Part shown: positions 8,334-20,477 of the stretch, piece after piece
Position numbering within the stretch: the first letter of the stretch is position 1
Layout of the letters: each line of letters opens with the position of its first letter
Translations under genes and position numbers: made by a program
From: Leptospira selangorensis
Lineage (GTDB): Bacteria > Spirochaetota > Leptospiria > Leptospirales > Leptospiraceae
Reading direction: 5' to 3'
Length of the DNA: 64,000 nucleotides
Assembly (NCBI RefSeq): GCF_004769405.1
Contig: NZ_RQES01000019.1
Coordinates: 372,001 to 436,000 of the forward strand
The notes under the pieces: model-generated
Seen by the model: only the letters and a program-made list of their open reading frames with translations
Database searches by the model: none
What the model was told of the DNA's origin: nothing

Positions 8334-10871
8334 TTAACCTCTTGAACTAACTCTTTTTTTCCAATCATCCAAAAGTTTTAAAGCCTCTATAGGAGTCATA
8401 GAATCGATAGGAAGATCATTGATCTCTTTTTTGAAATCTTGCCAGAATTGACTGTCTCCATTAGGTGCGCTCATATCTTGGAATAGAGAAGGTTCCCTGG
8501 TTTGGATACGTATCTCTTTTTTCCTGGATTCCATATCTGTGAGAATTTCTGCAGCACGTTTTACAACTGAATCAGGAACTCCTGCGAGTTGAGCCACATA
8601 GATACCGAAGGATTTTTTAGCCTTACCGGGTTTCACTTTCCTTAGGAAAATTACCTTATCATCCTTCTCCACTGTTTCCATATGAAGATTCCAAACTCCG
8701 GGCAGCCTAGAAAGTTCAGTGAGTTCATGGTAGTGGGTGGCAAAGACTGTTTTTGGTCTTGGATACATTTCGGAAAGAGATTCCAAGATTGCCCAAGCAA
8801 TACTCATCCCGTCGTAAGTAGAAGTTCCTCTTCCTACTTCGTCAAAAAGTAGTAGAGATTGAGAAGTGCAGTTTTTTAGAATATTCGCAGTCTCTTTCAT
8901 TTCCACGTAGAATGTGGACTCTCCTGCATTCAGATTATCTCCTGCTCCGATTCGAGTGAATAGTTTATCTAAGATAGGAAGTTTTGCAGCTTCAGCGGCT
9001 ACACTTCCACCGATCTGGAAAAGGATCTGGTTGATCGCGATCTGCCTCATGAATGTGGACTTACCGGCCATATTCGGACCAGTTAGGATAGCGATCGAAT
9101 TTTCTTTCCCATCCAAACCTACATCATTCGGAGTGAATTTCGCTCCTACTGGAAGACTTGCTTCTACAACAGGGTGCCTGGAAGATTTCATTTCCAAATT
9201 GGAATCTTCACTTAGTTCAGGGCGTATCCAGCCGAATTTTTCCTCTGCTTTTAAGAGAGAGATTTGGAAGTCCAAATCTCCGAATTCTTCAGAGACAAGT
9301 AGAAGTTCGGAAGAGTATTCCAAAACTGCTTGGACCATCTTTTCGAATTCTGCCTTCTCCACTTTTTGGATGATCTCATCCGCTTCTAAAATAGTTCTTT
9401 CTATTTCTTCTAGTCTTGCAGTGGTAAATCTTTCGGAAGTAACCAGAGTTTGTTTTTTAAGATATTCTTTAGGAGCCTGCTCTGCTTGTGCTCTGGAAAT
9501 CTCTATAAAATAACCAACGATCTTATTGTATTTGATCTTGAGAGTAGAAAGACCAGTTTTCTTTTTTTCTTCCGTTTCTAATTCTAAGATCCAATCTGCA
9601 CCTTTGGATCCGGCTTCTCTGGCTCGATCCAGGTTTTTATCAAAACCGTCTTTCAGAAATTTACCGTTTCCTAATATAACGGGAAGTTCTTCCGTATGGA
9701 TCCTTCCTTCAATATAATCCTTAAGCTGATCCAATTTGTCCGGTTTAGAAATAGGATATCCAAGTGGAGAAAGTAGAGCAATAAGAGAATCCAAGGTTTG
9801 GATGGAAGAAAGAATGGTTTTAAAATCTCTAGGATAGGCTTTGTTTCCTCTAAATCTGCCCAGGATCCTTTCCAGATCTCCCAGGTCTTTGAGAGCCTGA
9901 GTTAAATGGGCAAGTGGGATCTTTTTGATGATATCCTGTTTTTCCCATCTGGATTTTAGGATGGCAGGATCTGTTTCCGGAAATAAGATCCTTTGTTTTA
10001 GAACTCTTTTTCCTTTGGCAGTGCTACAAAAATTCAGGACTGAAAATAGGGTATGACCCTTGTCCTCTTTTTCATTTTCGATCAGTTCCAGGTTTAAGAT
10101 GGTTTCTCTATCCATCTCCAAATAAGAACCAGTTTGTAAGATACGAGGTTCTCTTAAGGTAAGAGTCCCGTCCCTGTAATTTTCTCTAATATAATATTCT
10201 AATGTTCTTGTTACCGTTTGGAATGGATCATTAGAATTTTCTGATCCGATTTTAGTCGCATCCAAAACGGTTAATTCTCTTTCTCCGAAATTCTGCCAGG
10301 TCCTGATCCTTTCTAAATCTTGGGAGAATACACAAATCTCGCTCGGTTTAAATTTTACAAATTCTGATTCTAATACATGGGTCCTGGAGATAGGAACTGC
10401 AAAATGTAAAACTTCTCCAGTAGAAACATCTGCCATTCCTACGAAGATTAAAGCGGCTTTAGGAACCAATACACATAGATAATTGTTTTGGAAACCGGAA
10501 AGTAAATGTTCTTCGATTACCGTTCCGGGAGTGATGATCCTCACCACATCCCTGGTCATCAATTTTGTATTTCCGTCTTCCGGTCTGGACTGTTCGCAAA
10601 CTGCGATTTTTTTTCCGGCAGTTAGTAGTCTGGAAATATATCCGTCCTTACTATGAAATGGGATCCCACACATTGGAACTGAGTTTTGTCTTTTAGTAAG
10701 TGCGATGTCTAAGATTGCCGAGGCAATTTTTGCATCTTCCAAAAACATCTCATAAAAATCTCCCATTCTAAAGAATAGAATGGAATCGGGGAACTTGGCC
10801 TTGATCTCTAGATACTGCCTCATCATAGGAGTATCCAAAGCTTCCGTCAGATCAGGAGAATTAGTTTCCAT
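8334..10871 (-). CDS. mutS: DNA mismatch repair protein MutS
   Basis: An ~845-aa mismatch recognition ATPase. The N-terminal mismatch-binding motif GDFYEMF lies near residue 38. Walker A is LTGPNMAGKSTFMRQ, Walker B is LLLFDEVGRGTSTYDG, and the FATHYHELTEL switch region follows. I take the ATG at 10871 (METNSPDLTEALDTP) because family similarity begins there. An ATG seven codons upstream (10892) is possible, and the longer TTG/ATG-type extensions run deep into trpF. The start overlaps the end of trpF by 11 bases, implying co-transcription. Confidence 0.95.
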   Translation of the reverse strand: METNSPDLTEALDTPMMRQYLEIKAKFPDSILFFRMGDFYEMFLEDAKIASAILDIALTKRQNSVPMCGIPFHSKDGYISRLLTAGKKIAVCEQSRPEDGNTKLMTRDVVRIITPGTVIEEHLLSGFQNNYLCVLVPKAALIFVGMADVSTGEVLHFAVPISRTHVLESEFVKFKPSEICVFSQDLERIRTWQNFGERELTVLDATKIGSENSNDPFQTVTRTLEYYIRENYRDGTLTLREPRILQTGSYLEMDRETILNLELIENEKEDKGHTLFSVLNFCSTAKGKRVLKQRILFPETDPAILKSRWEKQDIIKKIPLAHLTQALKDLGDLERILGRFRGNKAYPRDFKTILSSIQTLDSLIALLSPLGYPISKPDKLDQLKDYIEGRIHTEELPVILGNGKFLKDGFDKNLDRAREAGSKGADWILELETEEKKKTGLSTLKIKYNKIVGYFIEISRAQAEQAPKEYLKKQTLVTSERFTTARLEEIERTILEADEIIQKVEKAEFEKMVQAVLEYSSELLLVSEEFGDLDFQISLLKAEEKFGWIRPELSEDSNLEMKSSRHPVVEASLPVGAKFTPNDVGLDGKENSIAILTGPNMAGKSTFMRQIAINQILFQIGGSVAAEAAKLPILDKLFTRIGAGDNLNAGESTFYVEMKETANILKNCTSQSLLLFDEVGRGTSTYDGMSIAWAILESLSEMYPRPKTVFATHYHELTELSRLPGVWNLHMETVEKDDKVIFLRKVKPGKAKKSFGIYVAQLAGVPDSVVKRAAEILTDMESRKKEIRIQTREPSLFQDMSAPNGDSQFWQDFKKEINDLPIDSMTPIEALKLLDDWKKRVSSRG

Positions 10872-11523
10872 TGTAAGAGAATTGTTTTGCATTTCTGATA
10901 AAATTCCGAATGAGTTCCTGGTCTTTATTTCCTGGAGAAGATTCCACACCGCTTGCCACATCCACTCCGTAGGCCTTCGTTTGAGAAAGTGCCTTTGCAA
11001 CATTCTCCGGAGTTAAGCCGCCTGCGAGTAGATAAGGTCTACGAACTTCGGAGACTTGGTCCCAAGGAAAACTTTCCCCAGTTCCTCCTCCCGCGTCCGA
11101 TTTATAACTATCTAATATCAATAAATCTGAAGTTAGGAAATGTAAGGAGTCATCATTCACATTTCCTTTAACACGGTAGGAAATTATCCTAGAATCCTTG
11201 GTTTGATAGAGTGGAGAAGTTTCCCCCGGAGCCAAAGAGTCGTCGCTAACGTATTGGACATAGTCGTGTTGCAAATTTTTTAGAAGTGTTTCTATATATT
11301 GGGTTGAAGATTTATAAAAAAGGAATACGATTTTCGGGCGTAAAAAAGAAGGAACAGAAGTATACAAGTAGGTGATAAGGATTTCGGCTTCTTTTGGTGA
11401 AACAAGTCTTGGGCTGGAAGAAACAAAATTGATCCCGATCAGGTCGGCTCCTTCTTCCACGCAGACTTTCAGATCGTCTACTTTTCGTATTCCGCAGATT
11501 TTTACTTTAGGGGTTTGGGACAT
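10861..11523 (-). CDS. trpF: Phosphoribosylanthranilate isomerase
   Basis: A 220-aa TIM-barrel enzyme of tryptophan biosynthesis. Seen: the N-terminal catalytic-cysteine motif VKICGIR, the GADLIGINF strand, LLAGGLTPENV, and the C-terminal GVDVASGVE segment containing the catalytic aspartate. No other trp genes are adjacent. It is the upstream gene of a trpF-mutS pair and is divergent from pgeF. Confidence 0.93.
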   Translation of the reverse strand: MSQTPKVKICGIRKVDDLKVCVEEGADLIGINFVSSSPRLVSPKEAEILITYLYTSVPSFLRPKIVFLFYKSSTQYIETLLKNLQHDYVQYVSDDSLAPGETSPLYQTKDSRIISYRVKGNVNDDSLHFLTSDLLILDSYKSDAGGGTGESFPWDQVSEVRRPYLLAGGLTPENVAKALSQTKAYGVDVASGVESSPGNKDQELIRNFIRNAKQFSYNGN

Positions 11524-11618
11524 GGGATTTTTTTACCGGGACTGTTTTTCGATTCCGTTTCTGGCTCGAAATATTTCCTCTCTTTTCTATACAAGACCAG
11601 GACTTCCCCAAGTCAAGT

Positions 11619-12317
11619 ATGATCGATCATAGATTTTTTCTAGAAGACAAAAGAAGCCTCAGGCTTTTGATACTGGGAAACAAAGAAGCTTCCGGAGATC
11701 CGAACGATCCTAATTTTATCCGAGAAAGGGTTCTGCAAGCCTCCGGAGTTGCTGGCGCCGAAGTATTTTTTATGAGCCAGGAACATGGAACTACTATCCT
11801 GGAAGCAAACGGATCTCCTGGCTCCGAAATTCCGATAGGGGATGCTTTATTCACTACTGAACCTAAAAAGATCCTAGTCGTAAAAACCGCGGATTGTATG
11901 CCGATTTTCTTTTGGACAGGAAGACCTGCTCTTGTGGGTGTGATCCACTCAGGGTGGAAGGGAACTCTTGCAGGTATTACAGAAAAGACATTAGCACATG
12001 TGCAAAAAAGATACGGAGTAGATCCAGAACTAGTTCATTTTTATTTAGGACCTTATGCGACCGGCAAACATTACGAAGTTGGGGAAGATGTAGCTTCTCT
12101 TTTTAGAAAAGAAGTTCCGAACTCTCTCAAAACATTAGAAGAGCCAGGAAAGTTTCTGTTGGAACAAAAAACCTTCTTAGTTCACAGGATTAAAAGTCTA
12201 GGGATCCAACCTTTTTTGGAAACTGCAGGTGTTTGTACCATGTCTCCCAATTCTAAATTTTTCAGTCATAGAAGGGGAGATACAGGTAGGAACTTAAATT
12301 GTATCTGGTTGGAATAA
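11619..12317 (+). CDS. pgeF: Peptidoglycan editing factor / purine nucleoside phosphorylase-type laccase-domain protein (YfiH family)
   Basis: A 232-aa YfiH/PgeF-family protein. The metal-site residues are visible in the family motifs: EHG (SQEHGTTI), TADCMP, GVIHSGWKGT, and the C-terminal CTM region with FFSHRRGDTGR. Characterised members bind zinc or copper and act as purine nucleoside phosphorylases or in removing misincorporated serine from peptidoglycan precursors. Which role applies here cannot be told from sequence. It is a single gene, with no clear ribosome binding site before the ATG. Confidence 0.9.
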   Translation: MIDHRFFLEDKRSLRLLILGNKEASGDPNDPNFIRERVLQASGVAGAEVFFMSQEHGTTILEANGSPGSEIPIGDALFTTEPKKILVVKTADCMPIFFWTGRPALVGVIHSGWKGTLAGITEKTLAHVQKRYGVDPELVHFYLGPYATGKHYEVGEDVASLFRKEVPNSLKTLEEPGKFLLEQKTFLVHRIKSLGIQPFLETAGVCTMSPNSKFFSHRRGDTGRNLNCIWLE

Positions 12318-12341
12318 GATACTAAATTAGAAAATTTAAGA

Positions 12342-12749
12342 TCAGATCTTGATCGTTTTGCGAACGGTAGCGTTTGCTTTTTCTAAAACCTTCTCTCTTT
12401 TGATAGGTTTTACTAGATAGTCCATGATGCCGTCGTCCGTGAGAGACTTGATGACTGCAGGAGTGTTTTCGTCGGTGATCACGATAACTCTAGGAAGAAC
12501 TCCCATTTCTTTCATTTCGTGAAAGGCAGCAAAACCGTCTATCACAGGGAGGTGAAGGTCTAATGTAATCAGATCCACCTTTCGGTTGTCCTTGTACATG
12601 TTTAGGAGCTCTTTGCCCGATTCCGCAAAACCGACCACTTCGTAACCTTCGGATTCCAGGATCTGAGCCAATTGTTTGGCTTGGAATTTAGAATTTTCCG
12701 CAATGATTACCTGATAAGGTCTTCCTGATGGAGCTACTCCGCCTTTCAT
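12342..12749 (-). CDS. Stand-alone CheY-like response regulator
   Basis: A 135-aa protein made of one receiver domain and no output domain. The phospho-acceptor aspartate is in LITLDLHLP, the acidic pocket includes the IIAEN region, the switch residue lies in VIVITDE, and the conserved lysine is in VKPIKR. No histidine kinase is adjacent, so its partner is elsewhere. A candidate promoter and leader hairpin lie upstream. The C-terminus ends with a basic stretch (RKTIKI). Confidence 0.9.
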   Translation of the reverse strand: MKGGVAPSGRPYQVIIAENSKFQAKQLAQILESEGYEVVGFAESGKELLNMYKDNRKVDLITLDLHLPVIDGFAAFHEMKEMGVLPRVIVITDENTPAVIKSLTDDGIMDYLVKPIKREKVLEKANATVRKTIKI

Positions 12750-12784
12750 CCAGTCACCGTCCCCGTTAATTCAAGAAATTTCCA

Positions 12785-12835
12785 GAAAGTTTCATACTTT
12801 CAGTATTTATATACGTAAAAATATGAAATTTCCAA
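12785..12835 (-). promoter_or_regulatory. Candidate sigma70 promoter and leader hairpin of the response-regulator gene
   Basis: On the minus strand, TTGGAA (12830-12835) is followed after 16 bases by TATATA (12808-12813), or after 18 by TATAAA (12806-12811). Just downstream is a perfect 6-bp inverted repeat (GAAAGT/ACTTTC, 12785-12801, five-base loop) that would sit at the very 5' end of the transcript. The leader to the ATG would be ~50 bases. Confidence 0.4.
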
Positions 12836-12856
12836 GCATCGAATCAATTCCAGGCT

Positions 12857-15163
<2,307 letters not shown>

Positions 15164-15167
<4 letters not shown>

Positions 15168-16927
15168 GATAAACCCGCCAATTGTAAAAATAAGGACTCT
15201 GTTTCTTTCAATTCTTCTAATAAACTTTCAGTGAGTTTTGGGATCTCAGTTTTGGTCTTAGGAGAAGTCCTACTTTTGAAAGAAGAATATATTTTGATCT
15301 TAGGTTCAGTCCCAGAGGGACGGATGGTCAGCTTTGCCTGATCTTCTAACTCTAACTGGATCACATCGGAAGAAGGAAGACCAGAAAACGCGGATTTAGA
15401 AGCGCTTCCTTTTGCGATCTTGTTCTTAAAATCTAAAAAGCCGGTAACCTTTCTTTTGCCAATGGATTTTCCGATCAGATCGTTATCTCTCAAAGACTGG
15501 AGTGAATCCTGGATTTTCTTTTTACCCGCAAGTCCCTCTAAGGTCAAAGACTTTAGACTTTCCTGATACAATCCATACTTTAGATAGACATCATCCATAT
15601 AAGATAGAAGGTCTTTTTTTTCGGAAAGGACTTCCATGAGTAAAAGTGCGGAAGATAAACTGTCCTTATCTCTTACAAAATCTACTGGAAGATACCCGTA
15701 GGATTCTTCCCCTCCGAATAGGAAATACTGGGTTTTACTTTTATCCAATTTTCCCATTACTTCTGCGATAAACTTGAAACCTGTTAGAACATTCTTAAGG
15801 GCGATCTTGTTTTTCTTTGCGATCTCCGCTTGCAAATCAGTGGTTACTACAGTTTTTACAAGAACAGGTTTTTTACCTTTTTTAGGTTTAGATCCAACCT
15901 TCTCCGCTAAGTACGCAGCTAAAATGGAACCGATCTGATTTCCGTTTAGAAGTGCGTATCCACCTTTCGGATTTTTGACCCCAATTCCAAGTCTGTCCGC
16001 ATCAGGGTCAGTTGCAATAAATGCATGAGCTCCTATTTTTTCGGAAAGTTTCCTACTCATTTCCAGAGCTTCGGGCTCTTCCGGATTCGGGAATTTGACT
16101 GTAGGAAATTCTCCATCAGGATCTTTTTGTTCGGGAACCAGAGTAACGTTTTTATATCCGAAGTCTTGTAGTAGCTTCTTCATATATTTTCCGCCGGTTC
16201 CATGGAGTGGAGAATATACTAATTTGGTTTGGGATCTTTCTTTAGGAGTAACCTTAGAAGATACGATCCCGGATTTTTTAAGTGCTTTTAGATAAGAAGA
16301 GAAACAATCTTCTCCTGCCTTCTGCACCAACTTCTTATATTTTGTATCCTTAGAAGAAAGAAATGGGATCTCATTCCAATCTTGCACCTTGTCGATCAAG
16401 GAGATGATCTTTTTATCATCAGGGGGAGCGAGTTGTTCTCCTTTAGAAAGATAAGCCTTGAATCCATTGTACTCAGGTGGGTTATGAGATGCGGTTAGGA
16501 CAACACCACCAGTTGCCTTATAATAACGAACTGCATAAGAGAGTAAAGGAGTAGGAGCTACTTCAGAAAACAAGATTACCTTGATACCGAATGATGCGGC
16601 CACACCTGCGGTGACCTCTGCAAATTCTCTGGACCTTCTTCTGGAATCGTAAGCGATTACCAAGATCGGTTTTTTGGATTTTTGGACCAGGTATCTGGAA
16701 AAACCTAGGGCAGCTTTTCCGACGGTGAATTCATTCATTCTACCGATGCCGTTTCCTATTCTTCCCCTCATTCCTCCGGTCCCGAATTCTAAGGGTACTG
16801 TAAAAGCTTCGATCTCTAGGCCGGTTTCTCCCTTTTTGTATCTTTCCAGGATGTCTTTCGCTTCTTTTTGTACCTGGGGGGAAAACGGGGATTTGGTCCA
16901 GGATTCTATGTGGGATTCTGTGCTCAT
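15164..16927 (-). CDS. Phosphoglucomutase/phosphomannomutase family protein
   Basis: A 587-aa alpha-D-phosphohexomutase. All four family loops are present: phosphoserine loop [11 protein letters not shown], metal loop [12 protein letters not shown], sugar loop GGEESYGYL, and phosphate loop [12 protein letters not shown]. The length resembles the PGM2/phosphopentomutase-like branch (~570-600 aa) rather than the ~460-aa AlgC branch. It likely interconverts hexose-1- and -6-phosphates for sugar nucleotide supply. It leads the pgm-argD-leuB run. Confidence 0.9.
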
Positions 16928-17010
16928 ATATTTCTCTAGTTCACCCTATACTTGGAATAAAAAATCTAGTTCTTCCTGGTTCAAGACGTTTTTTCGCCGA
17001 TTCTATAAGT

Positions 17011-17376
17011 ATGGAATCTAATGAAATTTCCCGAGAACAACATAGGGAACTGGACTCACTTAGAGCGGTATTGAGGAATATTTCCTTCCTTCTATTTTTA
17101 CTTTCCGGAATTTTAACCTTCGGTGCCTTTTTGAAAGAGACCCCTGGGAAGATTGTAATCCAAGCTGTGTCTGCGGTTTTATTTTTTATCTTGGGGATTT
17201 TGGGTTATGGGGCTTCACTTTCTTTCCGTAAATCCTTGGTCTTAGAAGAGAAGGACCCGGAGCAGATCTTATTTGCTCTTAAGGACCTGAAATTTTTCCT
17301 AAGCGGTCTTGGTTGGATATTACTCGGTCTATTTTTACTCTCCTTTTTCGGAGCTTTTGCATTGCTTCTTTCCTGA
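17011..17376 (+). CDS. Small membrane protein, 121 aa
   Basis: A short protein with a charged N-terminus (MESNEISREQHREL) and three strongly hydrophobic segments: about residues 25-42 (NISFLLFLLSGILTFGAF), 50-70 (IVIQAVSAVLFFILGILGYG) and 95-120 (the C-terminal LSGLGWILLGLFLLSFFGAF). No family recognised. It is divergent from pgm and 22 bases upstream of an aminotransferase gene, with which it may be co-transcribed. Confidence 0.7.
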   Translation: MESNEISREQHRELDSLRAVLRNISFLLFLLSGILTFGAFLKETPGKIVIQAVSAVLFFILGILGYGASLSFRKSLVLEEKDPEQILFALKDLKFFLSGLGWILLGLFLLSFFGAFALLLS

Positions 17377-17398
17377 ATGATTAAACCATGATCCGGGC

Positions 17399-18538
17399 AT
17401 GGGTTTAAGAGAATTTTTCATAGAAGATCGTCTGGAAAAATTTAGGACGGAAGCTCCCTGCAATCTGGGAGAAAGTGGAATCAGGAATCTGGACCTGGAC
17501 CAGCTTGCAGAATATCTAAATTTAGATTTAAGGGAGCTCGGAAAACTTTCCTTGGCGGATTCTCCCAACTCAGGAAGAAAAGACCTAAGGGAAGAAATTT
17601 CAAAACTTTATACGAATGTTTCTCCCGATCAGGTCCTGGTAACTACCGGAACGGGAGAAGCTCTATTCATCGCATTTCATTTACTTTTGCAAAAAGGAGA
17701 TATTACCTCCTTATTCTGGCCGGCATTCCAAGCATTGTATGAAGTTCCGAGATCTCTAGGTGCCAATTTACAAAAAGTAGACCTTCTGCCAAGATTAGAA
17801 GGTAAAGAATTAGGATTTGGAAAAGAGAATCTAAACAAACTATTTCAAAATTCTCCTCAGCTAATCGTATTCAATCATCCTCATAATCCAACCGGAATCA
17901 TCGCCGAAGAAGAAGATAAAAAAGAACTCCAAAAACTTTCTGCAAATTTTCCGAACTGGATCTTATTCGATGAACATTATAGATTTCTTTCAGAAGAAGA
18001 GGACTTAGGTTGGAGCGGTTTTGGACTTTGTGAAAATTCAGTCTCTACCGGTTCTATCACAAAATGTTTCGGCGTGATGGGACTTAGAATCGGTTGGTTG
18101 ATCGGTCCTAAGGAATGGATCGGACAAGCAAGATCCATGAAGGATTATCTGACTCATACTGTTTCTCCCATTTCTGAATTTCTAACCTTAAAACTTTTGC
18201 AGAATCGTAAAACACTGCAAAGTAAGATAATGGAAACATTGCGCGGAAATATACAAACCTTCGCCCATGCAGTCGAAGGCGAACTCCCAGGTATTACAAG
18301 TTTTAAAGAACCGAGAGGTGGGGTGGTCGGTTTCGCAAAATTGCAATCAGGTTTGGATTCTAAAAAATTCGCAGATTTTCTATATGAAAAAGCAGGGGTA
18401 TTTGTTTTACCTTCCGCTGATTTTGAAACGGAAGGTTATATCCGGTTAGGATTCGGAGAAACAGAAGAAAGATTTCGTTTAGGCCTTGCACGTTGGAGCA
18501 ATTTAGGATCGGAACTAATCGCTCTTTTGAATAAATAA
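17399..18538 (+). CDS. Class I/II pyridoxal-phosphate aminotransferase
   Basis: A 379-aa fold-type I aminotransferase. Seen: the TTGTGEALFIAF phosphate-binding region, NHPHNPTG, the aspartate in ILFDEHYRF, the PLP lysine in STGSITKCFGVMG, and the arginine LRIGWLIG. The substrate is not evident. The C-terminus (EGYIRLGFGETEERF) is conserved in type, so the frame is real to its end even though the last ~100 bases overlap a minus-strand gene. Confidence 0.87.
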   Translation: MGLREFFIEDRLEKFRTEAPCNLGESGIRNLDLDQLAEYLNLDLRELGKLSLADSPNSGRKDLREEISKLYTNVSPDQVLVTTGTGEALFIAFHLLLQKGDITSLFWPAFQALYEVPRSLGANLQKVDLLPRLEGKELGFGKENLNKLFQNSPQLIVFNHPHNPTGIIAEEEDKKELQKLSANFPNWILFDEHYRFLSEEEDLGWSGFGLCENSVSTGSITKCFGVMGLRIGWLIGPKEWIGQARSMKDYLTHTVSPISEFLTLKLLQNRKTLQSKIMETLRGNIQTFAHAVEGELPGITSFKEPRGGVVGFAKLQSGLDSKKFADFLYEKAGVFVLPSADFETEGYIRLGFGETEERFRLGLARWSNLGSELIALLNK

Positions 18539-19584
18539 GCGATTTGTCTATCCCTAATAAAAGTTTCAGACTCCAATGTAAAATAGGATTTTCCTAAAAA
18601 TACATGAGGGCTTTCTAATATACTTTCGAAATTGGAATTTTCTTTGGCAGGTTTCCAAGTCCATTCTAAACCTCTGATCCCGATTTTTAAGTTTTCTCCT
18701 TGGATTTTCCAATAAGTCTCGCCGGTTCGGAAAGATAATCCCTGTCTGAGTCTGGGATCTTCTTCTTTTAATAGGTCAGGCGAGATCCAAACTCCAAGAG
18801 GAAATAGCATAGGTCGTTCCGGATCTATCTCTTGTTCTTTCGTATGTCCATAAACCCAGACTTCCGTTCTATATACTCTATTTGGACTTGGATAAGTATC
18901 CTCGTATAAATTTCCTATTTGGTGGGAAAGAACTCTCATGGATTGGATACGTACTTTCCATTTTCCAGGTTCTCCCACTGGAAGAACGGATTCAGGCAAA
19001 CAATCTTGGAACAGATCAGAAGGAACCGAGGTCTCCCAAATTACGAATGGAGAAAGTGTAAGAGTGCTTGTTTGAGGAAACCAAACTTCCCAAAAATATG
19101 GTTTGTTCCGTAGATGGAAATTTTCGTTTTTGCGGACCTTCTTCTTTGGCTCTTTTTGGAATAAATTTTCTCCAGGATGAAATGCTCTGAAAGAAGGTTC
19201 TGATTCTTGGATTTTGGTTTTCCAAGGAAGAAAAAAGAATAAGGACCAAAGAGAAACCTTATGTTTTCGGATCCTGTGGAATTTTCTTTTTGCGTTTGGA
19301 AAAATTTCCTCGGTTTCCGTTTCGGTAAAGGAGAAGGGAGGCAGGTTCTGGGACCAGTCTTCGGTCGTGGCGGATTCCTTTCCGTTTAAATTGCGAAAAT
19401 TATTAGAATGAGACTCTGATGTAACGTAAGGATCCAGTCTTTTTTGGAGTCTGATCTTTCCCGCTTCCCATTTGATGGTAAGGTGGAAAAATAAAGACCG
19501 AAACCAGGAGAAAATTTTTTCTTTTAAACTTCTTAGTCCGATCATTCTTGGAGATAGGTTAGTAGATAGAGTTGGGAAAGGCAA
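18436..19584 (-). CDS. Hypothetical protein, 382 aa
   Basis: A long frame that fills a 1-kb space otherwise without a gene. The product is rich in Trp, Phe, Arg and Lys, with a hydrophobic patch near the middle (LWSLFFFLPW) and a region resembling a beta-rich domain (residues ~170-330). No cleavable signal peptide and no family recognised. A later in-frame ATG (MIGLRSLKEK, residue 14) is an alternative start. Its last ~100 bases overlap the convergent aminotransferase gene. Confidence 0.65.
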   Translation of the reverse strand: MPFPTLSTNLSPRMIGLRSLKEKIFSWFRSLFFHLTIKWEAGKIRLQKRLDPYVTSESHSNNFRNLNGKESATTEDWSQNLPPFSFTETETEEIFPNAKRKFHRIRKHKVSLWSLFFFLPWKTKIQESEPSFRAFHPGENLFQKEPKKKVRKNENFHLRNKPYFWEVWFPQTSTLTLSPFVIWETSVPSDLFQDCLPESVLPVGEPGKWKVRIQSMRVLSHQIGNLYEDTYPSPNRVYRTEVWVYGHTKEQEIDPERPMLFPLGVWISPDLLKEEDPRLRQGLSFRTGETYWKIQGENLKIGIRGLEWTWKPAKENSNFESILESPHVFLGKSYFTLESETFIRDRQIAYLFKRAISSDPKLLQRARPKRNLSSVSPNPNRI

Positions 19585-19615
19585 GCCTAACTTCCCCTAA
19601 AAAAAGGAAAGAAAT

Positions 19616-20389
19616 ATGGGAAGAACGTCCTTAGAACATGAAGAGTTTTTAAAATCCATAGATGCGTTCCATCTAAGGGTCCTTGCGGAGATTGATTATC
19701 CTCAATCCCTTTTTAGAGAAGGAAAGATCCAGGATACTATTTGTTTATTCGGATCCGCTCGGATTTTAAGTCCGGAAGAATGTAGAGAGAAAGAAACCAA
19801 AGATCTCTCCGAATCAGAAAAGAAATTATTCCAAAAACAAAAAGAGATGTCCGTTTATTATGAGGCCGCCAGAAAAACCGCAAGTCTCATCACTTCTTGG
19901 GGAAAAGAAATTTCAAAAGATACGAGAAGAATGGCCGTCTGCACGGGCGGTGGACCTGGTATTATGGAGGCCGCCAACCGAGGAGCCAAAGAAGCAGGTG
20001 GTCCAAGCCTCGGTCTGAATATCAGACTTCCTTTTGAACAATTCGTGAATCCTTATGTGGATCCGGAAGTGAGTGTTGAATTTCATTATTTTTTCATGAG
20101 AAAACTTTGGTTTTTGAGATTGTCTATGGGGGTAGTAGCTTTCCCTGGTGGGTTCGGAACTGTGGATGAGTTATTCGAGACCTTGACCCTGATCCAAACA
20201 GGCAGAAACAACCGCAAAATCCCTGTGATCTTGTATGGGACAAAGTTCTGGAATGATATATTCCATTTAGAAAATATGAAAGAATACGGACTTATCGATC
20301 CTGAGGATTTGGACCTGATCACGTATTGTGATACTCCTGAAGATGTCCTAGAAACATTAAAGAAGAAGGTCCCATTAGATTCGGATTAA
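19616..20389 (+). CDS. LOG-family protein (lysine decarboxylase-like fold)
   Basis: A 257-aa protein of the LOG/TIGR00730 family. The family signatures are CTGGGPGIMEAANRGAKE and the FPGGFGTVDELFETLT phosphate-binding motif. Characterised members release cytokinin bases or hydrolyse nucleotide 5'-monophosphates; the older name lysine decarboxylase is misleading. The N-terminal ~90 residues carry extra helices compared with short LOGs. It is followed by a good terminator. Confidence 0.88.
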   Translation: MGRTSLEHEEFLKSIDAFHLRVLAEIDYPQSLFREGKIQDTICLFGSARILSPEECREKETKDLSESEKKLFQKQKEMSVYYEAARKTASLITSWGKEISKDTRRMAVCTGGGPGIMEAANRGAKEAGGPSLGLNIRLPFEQFVNPYVDPEVSVEFHYFFMRKLWFLRLSMGVVAFPGGFGTVDELFETLTLIQTGRNNRKIPVILYGTKFWNDIFHLENMKEYGLIDPEDLDLITYCDTPEDVLETLKKKVPLDSD

Positions 20390-20399
20390 GCTTTAAAAA

Positions 20400-20433
20400 G
20401 GGAGAAATTTTAGGATTTTTCCCGAATCTTTTT
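20400..20433 (+). terminator. Rho-independent terminator after the LOG gene
   Basis: A nine-pair stem (GGGAGAAAT against ATTTTTCCC, with one G-T pair) and a six-base loop, followed by a T-run at 20429-20433. It separates the LOG transcript from rpmB. Confidence 0.6.
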
Positions 20434-20440
20434 GGATTCC

Positions 20441-20469
20441 TTGACATAACTACCAGTGCGAAAACTATG
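20441..20469 (+). promoter_or_regulatory. Candidate rpmB promoter giving a leaderless mRNA
   Basis: A perfect -35 TTGACA (20441-20446) with a 17-base spacer to ACTATG (20464-20469), a weak -10. Transcription would start about 20475-20478, at the rpmB ATG itself, and no Shine-Dalgarno sequence is present upstream of that ATG. Confidence 0.45.
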
Positions 20470-20477
20470 GTCGCAGT

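Noticed and set aside
10872..11003. Longer MutS N-terminus
   Set aside because: It reads through the end of trpF in another frame and has no MutS similarity; the METNSP start is better.
12342..12749. Two-component pair
   Set aside because: Only the receiver is present; neither neighbour (pgeF, leuB) is a kinase.
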